DNA of 11,450 nucleotides from OLB16 sp964422415 (lineage in GTDB: Bacteria; Hinthialibacterota; Hinthialibacteria; OLB16), in assembly GCA_964422415.1 (NCBI GenBank), contig CAYRBI010000189.1, positions 1 through 11,450 on the forward strand, given 5' to 3'. Of the stretch, positions 1-7,370 are shown piece by piece. Both the position numbers and the translations under genes were made by a program. A model generated the notes under the pieces. The model was not told the origin of the DNA. It was given only the letters and a program-made list of their open reading frames with translations, and did no database searches. Position 1 is the first letter of the stretch. Every line of letters starts with the position of its first letter.

Positions 1-616
1 TCGATACAGTGATGGGACCATCCTCTCCATCTTCATCAGCGAAGAGCAGGAGGGCGGAAGCAAGCGAGAACCGGCCATCCCGTTCTGATGATGAATATTG
101 GAGGATCTGAGAGCCATCCAGGAAGATGTTGTATGCCCCGGTGGTGTTGTTGACCGAGATCACCAACCGGTACCAGGTGTTCGTAGATATACTCTTGGTG
201 GAGTAACCCGATAAACCAATTCCAATGGTGCCCGTGCTTATGTGAATACAACAATCGGTATCATCCGTATTGGATGAGTTTGTTTGAAAGAGTGAGCACC
301 AAGTGTTGAGAGAGGCGACTTTGAAATCGATCAAGAGCGACCATTGATTGACTCTGGAACCACCACCGTTGGGCTCAATCCCATGGGGGCAGGAGTAGTA
401 ACTTCCCGTCCCGATATACACCGCGCCATCCTCATCGGAAAACCCTGCTACTGAATGGTGACTCCCATGGAGCACAAGATCTGTCCCAGTGGTGGCCTGG
501 ATCAGGTTGTCCGGATTGTCAAAATCCCATTGCCCAACCGGTGTGGGCTGGGCAGCGAGCATGACCGGAATAGAAAGAAGCAGTATTGAAATCAGAATAA
601 GGTTACAAAAGCGCAC
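1..616 (-). CDS. Secreted LamG-domain protein, N-terminal part (runs off the left edge)
   Basis: The reading frame is open from a GTG at 616-614 to position 1, giving 205 residues with no stop, so the gene is cut by the window. The start is chosen because AAGGA lies 8 nt upstream (625-629) and the frame opens directly into a Sec signal peptide: charged R2, a hydrophobic core around residues 6-20, and a likely cleavage site near LAAQ (20-23). Residues 27-205 look like a LamG/concanavalin-A-like jelly roll: an opening VGQWDFDNPDNL, WSLLIDFKV near 92-100, NTWYRLVISV near 146-155 and LLFADEDGEDGPI near 190-202. Such domains are usually glycan- or adhesion-related. In related proteins I recall this LamG type being joined to a downstream enzyme domain such as a metallophosphoesterase, but that part lies outside the window. 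Four cysteines (76, 107, 122, 123) could form disulfides. The domain call is good; the function of the whole protein is unknown. Confidence 0.82.
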   Translation of the reverse strand, partial: MRFCNLILISILLLSIPVMLAAQPTPVGQWDFDNPDNLIQATTGTDLVLHGSHHSVAGFSDEDGAVYIGTGSYYSCPHGIEPNGGGSRVNQWSLLIDFKVASLNTWCSLFQTNSSNTDDTDCCIHISTGTIGIGLSGYSTKSISTNTWYRLVISVNNTTGAYNIFLDGSQILQYSSSERDGRFSLASALLLFADEDGEDGPITVS

Positions 617-753
617 TATAAAAATCCTTTAATAGTATTGCACTCTATGGAAAAGAGATGGCACCGTGGATCCGCCTTCGCGGGAATGACATAGAGAGAG
701 AGAAACCCAACCTTGTCCCTCTCTCCCTCCAACCACGGCATGTACATTTGTAG
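617..753. other. Intergenic gap upstream of the LamG gene
   Basis: This 137-bp gap separates the FucI-like gene from the LamG gene, both on the minus strand. It holds the LamG ribosome-binding site (625-629), a short GA dinucleotide run near 692-703 and a degenerate palindromic element at 668-690. On the minus strand, GAGAGAG near 721-727 could pair with CTCTCTC in the GA run as a weak 7-bp stem, but no T tract follows, so I do not call a terminator. No convincing -35/-10 pair was seen. Confidence 0.4.
668..690. repeat. Degenerate dRS3/REP-like palindrome
   Basis: The plus strand shows GGATCCGCCTTCGCGGGAAT followed by GAC. It closely resembles the dispersed element with core GGATTCCCGC...GCGGGAATGAC, known in many bacterial genomes (dRS3-like in Neisseria, with similar ones elsewhere). 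The left arm here has lost bases relative to the perfect palindrome, so only part of the stem can pair. A single copy is visible in this window, so membership of a repeat family is inferred from resemblance only. Confidence 0.3.
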
Positions 754-2307
754 TCACGCCTTAGATGTCTGACCGTTGGTATCCTCGAGCTCATCCCACG
801 CCATACCAAGCTTGCGCGCGGCATAGCCGGCTTCCTTGAGCCAATCGCCATACACCATCATCCAGTGAGAGTCACGGATCTCCTTGAGAAGTTTGCGCCA
901 ATCGCCTTGGATGTGAACCTCTTGTTGGGAGCGGCAGATCTCCAGGAAGGGGTTGCTCTCAACAGTACCTTTGAATCCCAACCAACGTCCCGTGGCATAT
1001 TCCGGATCGATGAAGGTGACCTCCTGACCCTTGGGCATCTCCACCTTGGGAGCCGCGCCATACTCAGATTCATAGTGAGTCACGATCCGTGCTGGCTCGA
1101 AGTGTTCGCCATCCAGACGGCGTGGGGAGGTACAGTGGGCACAGGTAACCATCCCCTTTTGCGGGAAGGTGGAATTGTGCATGAACACAGGCCGGTTCGA
1201 GATGTACCGCAACAACATGCCCGCCGGAATGACCACGAAATCGGATTCGCAGAAAGCCACATACCCCTCATCCATCAGCAGCTCGAGGGTCAGACAGGCG
1301 GTGGTTTCGGCCATGGGCATGATGGTACCCATGCAGGATTGGATGGTGAACGAGCTACACTCATTCTCCACCATCAGGTCCTTGAACAGTTTATAAAGCA
1401 TGAAGGAGTTGCGGACAAAGGGGGTTTCGGTGTCCAGGGTGGTAAATGGAAGGGCCAAGTATTTCTTAGTCCACTCATCGCACTGGGCCATGAAGGCGTT
1501 GTCCTGCAACAAGCCCTGGATACGGCTCTCGATACTGGCATACGGCACATCGATGATCTCCATGCCCAACCGCTTGCGCGCCAGGTCAGGAGCCTCGGGG
1601 GCATACTTTCCAATGGGTCCCCCCAAGGCGGCGATCCGCGCGCCACGCAGGTTCCGTGCACCATACAGCGCCCTCAGCCGCCACTGGAGCTCGGCCATGT
1701 CATCGATCACCACATCCTCAAGACAGGGATCATAGGAGGGTTGATCGCCGGGCGTGGGTGGTCCCACCTTGAGATATTGGGTACTCAGGGCTTCATACCA
1801 GTAATAGACAGGACCCGAAGTATGGCGGACGAACAGAACGGTGGGGGCCTTCTTGGAGAAACAGGCGCGAAGGAGATTTCCACCACCGGTGGCTGGATAG
1901 ACAATGACCGCATCGTACTCCACCTGGTGCGCACGCTCCAGCTCTTCGGGAGTGCGTACCTTTTGGACCGGCAATATCTCGAGGCTCATGCCAGGTGCTT
2001 TCGAGAGAGCATCGAGCTCTGCCGCGATCCGCGCCGCTTCCTCCGTGGCCGCTTGCTCAGTCTGGACACCTCCCCAGGATTTCCAGGAGGTCTGGAACTT
2101 CTTCTCAGGGGTGGCATACATCAGGATGGGCTGGACACGCAGGGGTTTCCCGAAATTGACAAAGGCCTTCCCAGGGTCCCAATCCTCGGCGGCCACACCC
2201 GCAAGGGCCGCTGGGAGAACTCCCTTCAGAAGGGGCAATCCCGTAGCTGCGACAGCCCCGGCTGTAAGTGTTAAAAAGGTCCGTCGATCCACACAACCAC
2301 AGCACAT
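754..2307 (-). CDS. Tat-exported L-fucose-isomerase-like fold protein
   Basis: 517 residues. The start is ATG at 2307, with AAGGAG at 2314-2319, 6 nt upstream. Residues 7-30 form a Tat signal (D-R-R-T-F-L, then an alanine-rich hydrophobic stretch), predicting export of a folded, possibly cofactor-loaded protein. The mature part resembles the FucI/AraA-like sugar isomerase fold. An N-terminal alpha/beta region contains IVYPATGGG (135-143). The C-terminal block has LELLMDEG (341-348), the CESD motif at 353-356, RPVFMHNSTF (372-381) and AHC at 390-392. This follows the pattern in which an acidic pair and a histidine bind the catalytic metal of fucose isomerases. A late HWMMVYGDWL (481-490) also fits. 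Known FucI enzymes are cytoplasmic, so export is odd; the protein may bind or modify a sugar rather than act in catabolism. Cysteines 2, 3 and 5 precede the twin arginines, which is unusual. It follows the GT-C-like gene by 77 nt and may be co-transcribed. The fold call is moderate; the substrate is unknown. Confidence 0.75.
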   Translation of the reverse strand: MCCGCVDRRTFLTLTAGAVAATGLPLLKGVLPAALAGVAAEDWDPGKAFVNFGKPLRVQPILMYATPEKKFQTSWKSWGGVQTEQAATEEAARIAAELDALSKAPGMSLEILPVQKVRTPEELERAHQVEYDAVIVYPATGGGNLLRACFSKKAPTVLFVRHTSGPVYYWYEALSTQYLKVGPPTPGDQPSYDPCLEDVVIDDMAELQWRLRALYGARNLRGARIAALGGPIGKYAPEAPDLARKRLGMEIIDVPYASIESRIQGLLQDNAFMAQCDEWTKKYLALPFTTLDTETPFVRNSFMLYKLFKDLMVENECSSFTIQSCMGTIMPMAETTACLTLELLMDEGYVAFCESDFVVIPAGMLLRYISNRPVFMHNSTFPQKGMVTCAHCTSPRRLDGEHFEPARIVTHYESEYGAAPKVEMPKGQEVTFIDPEYATGRWLGFKGTVESNPFLEICRSQQEVHIQGDWRKLLKEIRDSHWMMVYGDWLKEAGYAARKLGMAWDELEDTNGQTSKA

Positions 2308-2384
2308 GAGAATCTCCTTTTGCGGCAGTTTTTCACTCGTCTGTTTGTTTCCAAAACGAAGCGCCTTTAGGTACAGTAAGCATC

Positions 2385-4682
2385 CTACATCCCTGCTGGG
2401 CTTGAGGCACCCTCCTCAGCGGCTGCCCAATCGATCCCGTAAACATTGATTTCCTTACTGCCGAAGACCGCTGAGAGTTTGAGTTTCACCCGGTCGCTGA
2501 GGATATTCTCGCCGGGAACCTGGTAGAAGAAATCAGTGAATTGCTGGTCGGGTGGACCCAGAATCTGTTCCATGTCAGCGCCTGCGCGAATCCATTTGCC
2601 ATCCACATCGATGGAGCAACTGGTGATGTATTGGATGAGTCCACCGGATTGGATTCTCTGCCGGAGGATATGTGTCCGGCCAGGAATCGCAGGGAGCTCG
2701 AAGATGATAACCGACTTGGATTTCTCGATGGCGATCCCCTCATCCTCCACCATTGGGGGCGCGCCCAGTTGTTCAGCCGGAACCTTCGTTTGTAGGTCTT
2801 TCACCCACACGGGCACTTCCGTGTCCGTCCGTCTGGCAATCCAATAGAGGGTGGGATGATACATCAACGCGCTCAGGGTACCTCGCACCGCGGTATCAGG
2901 AAGTCGGAGATGGGCCTGCTGTTCGGCGGTGATGTTACCAATGTCCACTGAAGCGATGGGCTGGCATCCCTGCCAGAGATCCGAGGTCCCACTCTGATTC
3001 CGGTCGAGCCACAAGATGGGCCGGGCCTCATATCGTTCAGAGAACTCTGGTTTCCAATAAGTCAGATAACCTGTGAAAGGTTCTGGATCATAACTCACCA
3101 GAGGTCTTCCTTGAGAGAGCCAGTGCTCGATGTCCTCCACGGTCACTCGCGGCAATGAGGTCAGATCCTTCATGAGTGGCCTCCAGGGGGTCACAGCCAA
3201 CCTGTCGCCGCCACGAAAGAGGGGCTCTCTTGCGGAGTAAAGGGGGGCGGAGTAGGGACTATACAACCAGTCCATCGGTTGACAGACAATTGTATCCTGA
3301 GGGGTGTTGTCACGAACCCACTTCGAAAGAACATACGGGGCGCTCTGTTCCCGGTACCATGGCATTAACTTGCGCACCTTGGCGGTGGATTGGTAATCCT
3401 CGACATCATCGATGGCAAGGAACAGACCCAGCAGGAGAATGGTGACACGGGCGGCGGTTAGGAGATGGGATCTCCCCATCAGGAAAGCAACGATCAAGGC
3501 CACCACGATCCGGCCCGATGCCACGACATCCAGCACATCAAAAAGGAAGAGCAGAACAGCTATCGTAAGAGCCACGATCTTGCCTGTACTGAAATATTCC
3601 CTGGAAACAACAGCACAGAGCCCCAAACCAACAGCACATGCGGGTACGATAAAAACACAGTAGATGCCCGTATCCAGGGAGTAGGTGATCGACATCTCAT
3701 ACAGGATGTAGGGCAGACACAGCAGCCACCACGGCAAGGAAATCCGCCAGGGTTGCAGACCCAGCGCGAGGATGGAGCAGACCAGCAACTTGGAGCCGAT
3801 CACCTGGTAATCAGCCAGATCTTTCCAGGCCCGGCTGATCTGGAAAAGAACCTGGTGGATCACCCCTCCCTGAGAAAACCTATCCCAGTCGAAGGTTGGC
3901 GAGGCGCCACGCAAGAAGATCGGCAGATAGCTCAGTCCGGGAGCCCCGGGTGTGCTATACCACAAATAAACAACCCAGGATATTGCGAGCAGTCCCACCG
4001 CTCCCGCCGCAATCAGGAAAACGACGAGAGATTTCACACAGACTCCGCGTGGGGTTCGTGTATTAGGACAAGAACCACTTGTCTCTCCCCCATCACCCAC
4101 AACAGAGACGGCCCGGTCATGTGTGGCTGTCCACAACAACAACAGAGTGGTAGGAAGAGCAAAAATGGTCCCCGAGTGAGTGGCCATCGTGGTCCCGAAA
4201 AGCAAACCCGCCAACAAGGGCCGGTTCCCCCCACTACAGACATACCAGGTCCATGACAAGAAGAGGAACTGTACGGCATAGACCTCCTGGATTCCCGCGA
4301 GGCGCACACAGATCGGGGTGCAGGCCAAGACCACACCAGCCACCCACCCCGCCACCCGCGATCGATACGAGCGTTCCACAGTCCAGGAGAAAAACAGAAT
4401 CGACATCAACGAGGATACCAGCGAAACCGCCGAATACCCCCAATCCAATCTTACCAAGGATCTCAGGAATAGGCCGATCAGAGAATAAACAAGATAAGGG
4501 GCATGGGGGAAAAGATCGTGTTCCGCACAGTAGGTGTAAATCGCAGGATCGGAACCCACCACCGCAAGTGGTGAAAAATGGGGGACTCGTAAAAAACAAG
4601 CCGTCACCACAATGGCCAGGTAGACAGCACGATTCAAGTGCGGACTACGAAAAGCGTAGTCATCCAGGGGATTTACATCCAT
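2385..4682 (-). CDS. Polytopic GT-C/DUF2723-like membrane protein with C-terminal soluble domain
   Basis: 765 residues. An in-frame TGA directly precedes the ATG at 4682, so this is the first possible start; the ribosome-binding site is weak (GAGG about 15 nt upstream). Residues 19-424 carry about 12-13 hydrophobic segments. The first periplasmic loop (42-62) contains GSDPAIY and a later HAPY, which resembles the acidic loop and H-P-P-G-Y-P-like segment of DUF2723/GT-C glycosyltransferases. AGIQEVYAVQ (129-138) is also typical of that group. GT-C enzymes move sugars from lipid-phosphate carriers to acceptors on the outer face of the membrane; activity here is inferred. A soluble tail of about 340 residues follows. 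Its last ~100 residues look like a beta-sandwich (IDVDGKWIRAG near 691-701, then a C-terminal VKLKLSA strand at 732-738), perhaps carbohydrate-binding. A cytoplasmic loop at 187-216 is hydrophilic. The gene lies divergent to the sugar-uptake operon and upstream of the FucI-like gene. It could instead be a non-catalytic membrane protein. Confidence 0.8.
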   Translation of the reverse strand: MDVNPLDDYAFRSPHLNRAVYLAIVVTACFLRVPHFSPLAVVGSDPAIYTYCAEHDLFPHAPYLVYSLIGLFLRSLVRLDWGYSAVSLVSSLMSILFFSWTVERSYRSRVAGWVAGVVLACTPICVRLAGIQEVYAVQFLFLSWTWYVCSGGNRPLLAGLLFGTTMATHSGTIFALPTTLLLLWTATHDRAVSVVGDGGETSGSCPNTRTPRGVCVKSLVVFLIAAGAVGLLAISWVVYLWYSTPGAPGLSYLPIFLRGASPTFDWDRFSQGGVIHQVLFQISRAWKDLADYQVIGSKLLVCSILALGLQPWRISLPWWLLCLPYILYEMSITYSLDTGIYCVFIVPACAVGLGLCAVVSREYFSTGKIVALTIAVLLFLFDVLDVVASGRIVVALIVAFLMGRSHLLTAARVTILLLGLFLAIDDVEDYQSTAKVRKLMPWYREQSAPYVLSKWVRDNTPQDTIVCQPMDWLYSPYSAPLYSAREPLFRGGDRLAVTPWRPLMKDLTSLPRVTVEDIEHWLSQGRPLVSYDPEPFTGYLTYWKPEFSERYEARPILWLDRNQSGTSDLWQGCQPIASVDIGNITAEQQAHLRLPDTAVRGTLSALMYHPTLYWIARRTDTEVPVWVKDLQTKVPAEQLGAPPMVEDEGIAIEKSKSVIIFELPAIPGRTHILRQRIQSGGLIQYITSCSIDVDGKWIRAGADMEQILGPPDQQFTDFFYQVPGENILSDRVKLKLSAVFGSKEINVYGIDWAAAEEGASSPAGM

Positions 4683-4840
4683 TCAACCACACATCCTCGG
4701 CTCAACGCATGGGAGCCACTCGTTAAGACATGATTTCATAGGTCCAAGAGGATTGGCAAGAAGGAACCACCCCACTGGTGGACACTCTCAACACGATTCT
4801 GTTAGCCTTGCCTCACCCTTGAGAACGCGAGGATCACTCC
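4683..4840. promoter_or_regulatory. Divergent intergenic region
   Basis: This 158-bp gap lies between two divergently transcribed genes and must hold the promoters of both the minus-strand GT-C-like gene and the plus-strand CBM9-like operon. Small symmetric elements are visible: CCACC/GGTGG around a 5-nt loop at 4767-4781, and ATGATTTCAT at 4730-4739. Either could be an operator or chance. No -35/-10 pair close to the sigma-70 consensus was found on either strand, so no promoter position is given. GAGG about 9 nt before 4841 serves the plus-strand gene. Confidence 0.45.
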
Positions 4841-5713
4841 ATGAACCGCCTCCGTTTTCCGCGTTTCCTTACTGGGCTGGCCATCCCCTTGCTAGTCTGT
4901 ATCGACTGCGTGGCTGAGCCTCCCTCCATGATACTCATCGATGGCGATATGACCGACTGGGAAATGGTCGCCGCGCACTCCGATCCCAGCGGAGATAACT
5001 CCAAGCCCGGCACCGATGTCCTTGAGTTCAAGGTTACCCACGACACTTCGGCTTTATACTATTACACGCGTCACGCGGGCCCCATCGTATCCGAGGACGC
5101 CGGGACTGGCGGACAGGGCAGGTATTATTACCTTGTGTTCGTAGACCTCGATAACAACCCCTCGACCGGATTCAATCCCTCCACCACCGATCCCGAATGT
5201 TACTCCCCTGCCTCACTGGGATGTGACCTGGAGTTTGAATTTGAGCGGGATTGGAATGACACCTCGGCGGCCTATGTGGTGCAGTATTTCTATGGGTATG
5301 GAGGTCCGGGAACCCTCGCGGAAAACCAGCTTGACCTGAAACCTGGTGGGATACTGCAATTTGGACCGGCGAGTTACGACAATAAGGCGCAGTTTAAGTT
5401 CCTCGGTGAGACCATTCCTGAAGACATCGTGTTCACTGATGATATCCGCAGATCTGGTTATGTTCCTGGAGAGGATGTATTCATGACTCAAGCCTTCTCC
5501 GCTGACATGACCCAATCCGAGATCCGGGTCGATTTCCGTGCCGCGCTCAAAGATCAACAAGGCAACCCCCATTTGACGATAGGCCAAACCATCTCACTCG
5601 GCTTTGCTTGCGAGAGTTCTCCCTGGGCCGACTGTGGAGATGGCATCGAACCGGTAATGAACTACACACTGGAGGGCTCATCCACAGTGGGCTCTTGGAT
5701 GCTTGTCCGGTAG
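4841..5713 (+). CDS. Secreted CBM9-like carbohydrate-binding protein
   Basis: 290 residues, starting at an ATG preceded by GCGAGGA about 9 nt upstream. Residues 1-25 are a Sec signal peptide (basic MNRLRFPR, a hydrophobic core, probable cleavage after CVA). There is no proper lipobox: the residue before C20 is valine. The mature protein opens with IDGDMTDW (33-40), the hallmark first strand of CBM9-like/DOMON-like domains. It continues with YYYTRHAG (73-80), YYYLVFVDLDNNPSTGF (95-111) and DLEFEFE (129-135), a beta-rich pattern with acidic and aromatic residues fit for binding calcium and sugars. Four later cysteines (120, 128, 257, 265) probably pair. It is first in a tight three-gene operon; the next start is 28 nt after this stop. 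The likely role is to capture a saccharide in the envelope for the downstream hydrolase and symporter (inference). The protein is a single domain without a visible enzymatic part. The ligand cannot be read from sequence. Confidence 0.8.
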   Translation: MNRLRFPRFLTGLAIPLLVCIDCVAEPPSMILIDGDMTDWEMVAAHSDPSGDNSKPGTDVLEFKVTHDTSALYYYTRHAGPIVSEDAGTGGQGRYYYLVFVDLDNNPSTGFNPSTTDPECYSPASLGCDLEFEFERDWNDTSAAYVVQYFYGYGGPGTLAENQLDLKPGGILQFGPASYDNKAQFKFLGETIPEDIVFTDDIRRSGYVPGEDVFMTQAFSADMTQSEIRVDFRAALKDQQGNPHLTIGQTISLGFACESSPWADCGDGIEPVMNYTLEGSSTVGSWMLVR

Positions 5714-5722
5714 TAGACCTAG

Positions 5723-5731
5723 AAGGAGGAG
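5723..5731 (+). promoter_or_regulatory. Ribosome-binding site that decides the start at 5742
   Basis: AAGGAGGAG is a near-perfect Shine-Dalgarno sequence 10 nt before the ATG at 5742. A longer frame would start at ATG 5703, inside the upstream gene and before this site. That would add 13 basic residues ahead of the Tat signal, so the internal ATG is preferred. Confidence 0.7.
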
Positions 5732-5741
5732 TGAAAAGATC

Positions 5742-7364
5742 ATGAAGGATATTCTGTCACGGCGGATCGGACGCAGATGCCTGCTGAAGGGATCCTTGGC
5801 CCTGGGGGCGGTACCTTTACTGGGAAGGTCCCTTTCAGCCTATTCAGAGGGAGGGAGCACACGGGTGAGAAGATTCCACGCCTCCATTTCGATCGATGCC
5901 TTCATCGCTGACCCGGAGCTGTTGGGAATCATCCAGGCCGCCGGAGTGGATGAGGTTTGGCTGTCCTGCTTTTTCCAGGGGAGCTGGTACCGTTCGCTCG
6001 ATGAGGTCAATGAATGGAAAAAGCGGATCGAGGAACATGGGATGGCCGCACGCCAGATCACAATCCCCTTTGGCCATCCCACCTATTCTACGCAAGCCCC
6101 CGACTACATGCCCTCTACGGATCTCACTAAGTGGAAGCCCGGCAAACGTCCCAATGGACAGATTTACTATGGGGTTTCCCTCCATCCACCGATTACGGAG
6201 GCCAATGTGGAGGCCATCAAGAAGATCAAGACCACGAATCCAGGAACCATTTTTGTGGATGATGATTTCCGTCTCGCGCCAGCCCCCAGTGAAATTGGCG
6301 GCTGCTTCTGTGATGAACACAAGGCCAAGTTCCTACAGTCGCATGGCTACGGGGAGACACAATGGGCGGAGCTCCTCAACGCGGCGGAGAATCATGTGCA
6401 TTGCCCGGTCCTGATGGAGTGGGTGAAGGCCACCTGCGATGAACTCACCACCTGTTTCAAGGCACAACAGCAGGCTGCACTGCCGGACACGCAACTGGGC
6501 ATCATGGTCATGTTCATGGGTTCCGAGCGGGCGGGAATCCGTCTGCCCGATTACACCGGTGTGCCCTTCCGTGTGGGCGAACTCATGTTCGATGATGGCT
6601 CCTTCAATCGACTCAAGGGGAAGACCAACGAGCTTTTCAGCGCCCTGTTCCACCGCCGTTTCACCCCGCCAGAGTTGGCTTTCAGCGAGAACACCGCCTG
6701 GCCATCGAATACCCTCTCCGCCGTCAATATGGCCGCCAAACTGAGCATCTCCACCCTGGGCGATATCCGCAACACGATGTTCATGAGTGGACTGGCTCCC
6801 TTCCCCAGAACGCACTGGGAGGTTCTTGGGCCAATCATGAAGCGCAACGCCGAAATCCATCAGAAACTACACGGGCATGTCGCGCGCGGACCCTTCAAGC
6901 ACTTCTGGGGCGAGCGCAGCCGGTATGTGGGCGATGATCAGGCCTTCAGCCTCTTCCTCGCACTGGGGATTCCCTTCGAGGTCATGGACGAGCTGGCCAC
7001 TGATGGTTGGACCTTCCTCTCTGAATTCGATGCCGATGCAGTCAAGGCGGGCGAGATCCGCTCTCCGGGAACCCGGCTGGTCCAGCGTGCCCCTCAAGCA
7101 GCGGTGAACAGCGAGGCGATTACCCTCGATGAGGACCTGGCCGCGTTGTTTGCCTGGCGCAAAGAGATCCTGCCTCAATTGAAGGGAGTGCCTTACATCG
7201 AGGAGGAGAAGACCGTGGTGTGCGGCTGGTATCCCACGGCCCGGTCGGTGCTGTTATGGAATCTCGACGCTAACCCGCAATCTGTCACACTCCGGTGTGG
7301 AGAAGCACGCCGTCCGGTCACGCTCTCCCCGCTGGGTATCGAATTGCTTGAGAATGTGGGGTAA
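5742..7364 (+). CDS. Tat-exported TIM-barrel glycosidase-like protein, family not identified
   Basis: 540 residues from the ATG at 5742. The N-terminus has two arginine pairs (7-8 and 11-12), then CLLKGSLALGAVPLL. The second pair, R-R-C-L-L-K, fits a Tat signal with cleavage near 32-35. The body looks like a (beta/alpha)8 barrel: ISIDAFIAD (49-57), AGVDEVWLSCFF (67-78), then FVDDDFRL at 171-178 followed by GGCFCDEH (186-193), a C-x-C-x2-H cluster that could bind metal. VGELMFDDG (278-286) and FSENTAW (314-320) are further places where catalytic carboxylates of clan-A glycosidases could sit. The last ~45 residues (VVCGWYPTARSVLLWNLD onward) resemble the small beta-sandwich that closes GH42-like enzymes. 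I recall uncharacterised proteins with the DDD...CFC signature but cannot assign a GH number or substrate. It sits between the sugar binder (28-nt gap) and the symporter (6-nt gap), which supports a role in releasing or converting the imported sugar. Confidence 0.75.
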   Translation: MKDILSRRIGRRCLLKGSLALGAVPLLGRSLSAYSEGGSTRVRRFHASISIDAFIADPELLGIIQAAGVDEVWLSCFFQGSWYRSLDEVNEWKKRIEEHGMAARQITIPFGHPTYSTQAPDYMPSTDLTKWKPGKRPNGQIYYGVSLHPPITEANVEAIKKIKTTNPGTIFVDDDFRLAPAPSEIGGCFCDEHKAKFLQSHGYGETQWAELLNAAENHVHCPVLMEWVKATCDELTTCFKAQQQAALPDTQLGIMVMFMGSERAGIRLPDYTGVPFRVGELMFDDGSFNRLKGKTNELFSALFHRRFTPPELAFSENTAWPSNTLSAVNMAAKLSISTLGDIRNTMFMSGLAPFPRTHWEVLGPIMKRNAEIHQKLHGHVARGPFKHFWGERSRYVGDDQAFSLFLALGIPFEVMDELATDGWTFLSEFDADAVKAGEIRSPGTRLVQRAPQAAVNSEAITLDEDLAALFAWRKEILPQLKGVPYIEEEKTVVCGWYPTARSVLLWNLDANPQSVTLRCGEARRPVTLSPLGIELLENVG

Positions 7365-7370
7365 ACGCAC

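Noticed and set aside
692..703. GA dinucleotide run as a phase-variable tract
   Set aside because: Only about five units, and located in an intergenic gap rather than in a coding start or promoter spacer that I can identify.
865..2274. Long plus-strand open frame of 469 codons
   Set aside because: It lies wholly antisense to the FucI-like gene, shows no domain signature and has no ribosome-binding site. The minus-strand gene has a good ribosome-binding site, a Tat signal and family motifs. Codon bias explains the absence of stops.
3465..4256. Plus-strand open frame of 263 codons
   Set aside because: Antisense to the polytopic membrane protein. Its product is polar, rich in Q, P, G and T, as expected from the complement of membrane-helix codons.
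5703..5741. Upstream ATG as the start of the hydrolase-like gene
   Set aside because: It overlaps the preceding gene and lacks its own ribosome-binding site; the strong AAGGAGGAG sits just before the ATG at 5742.
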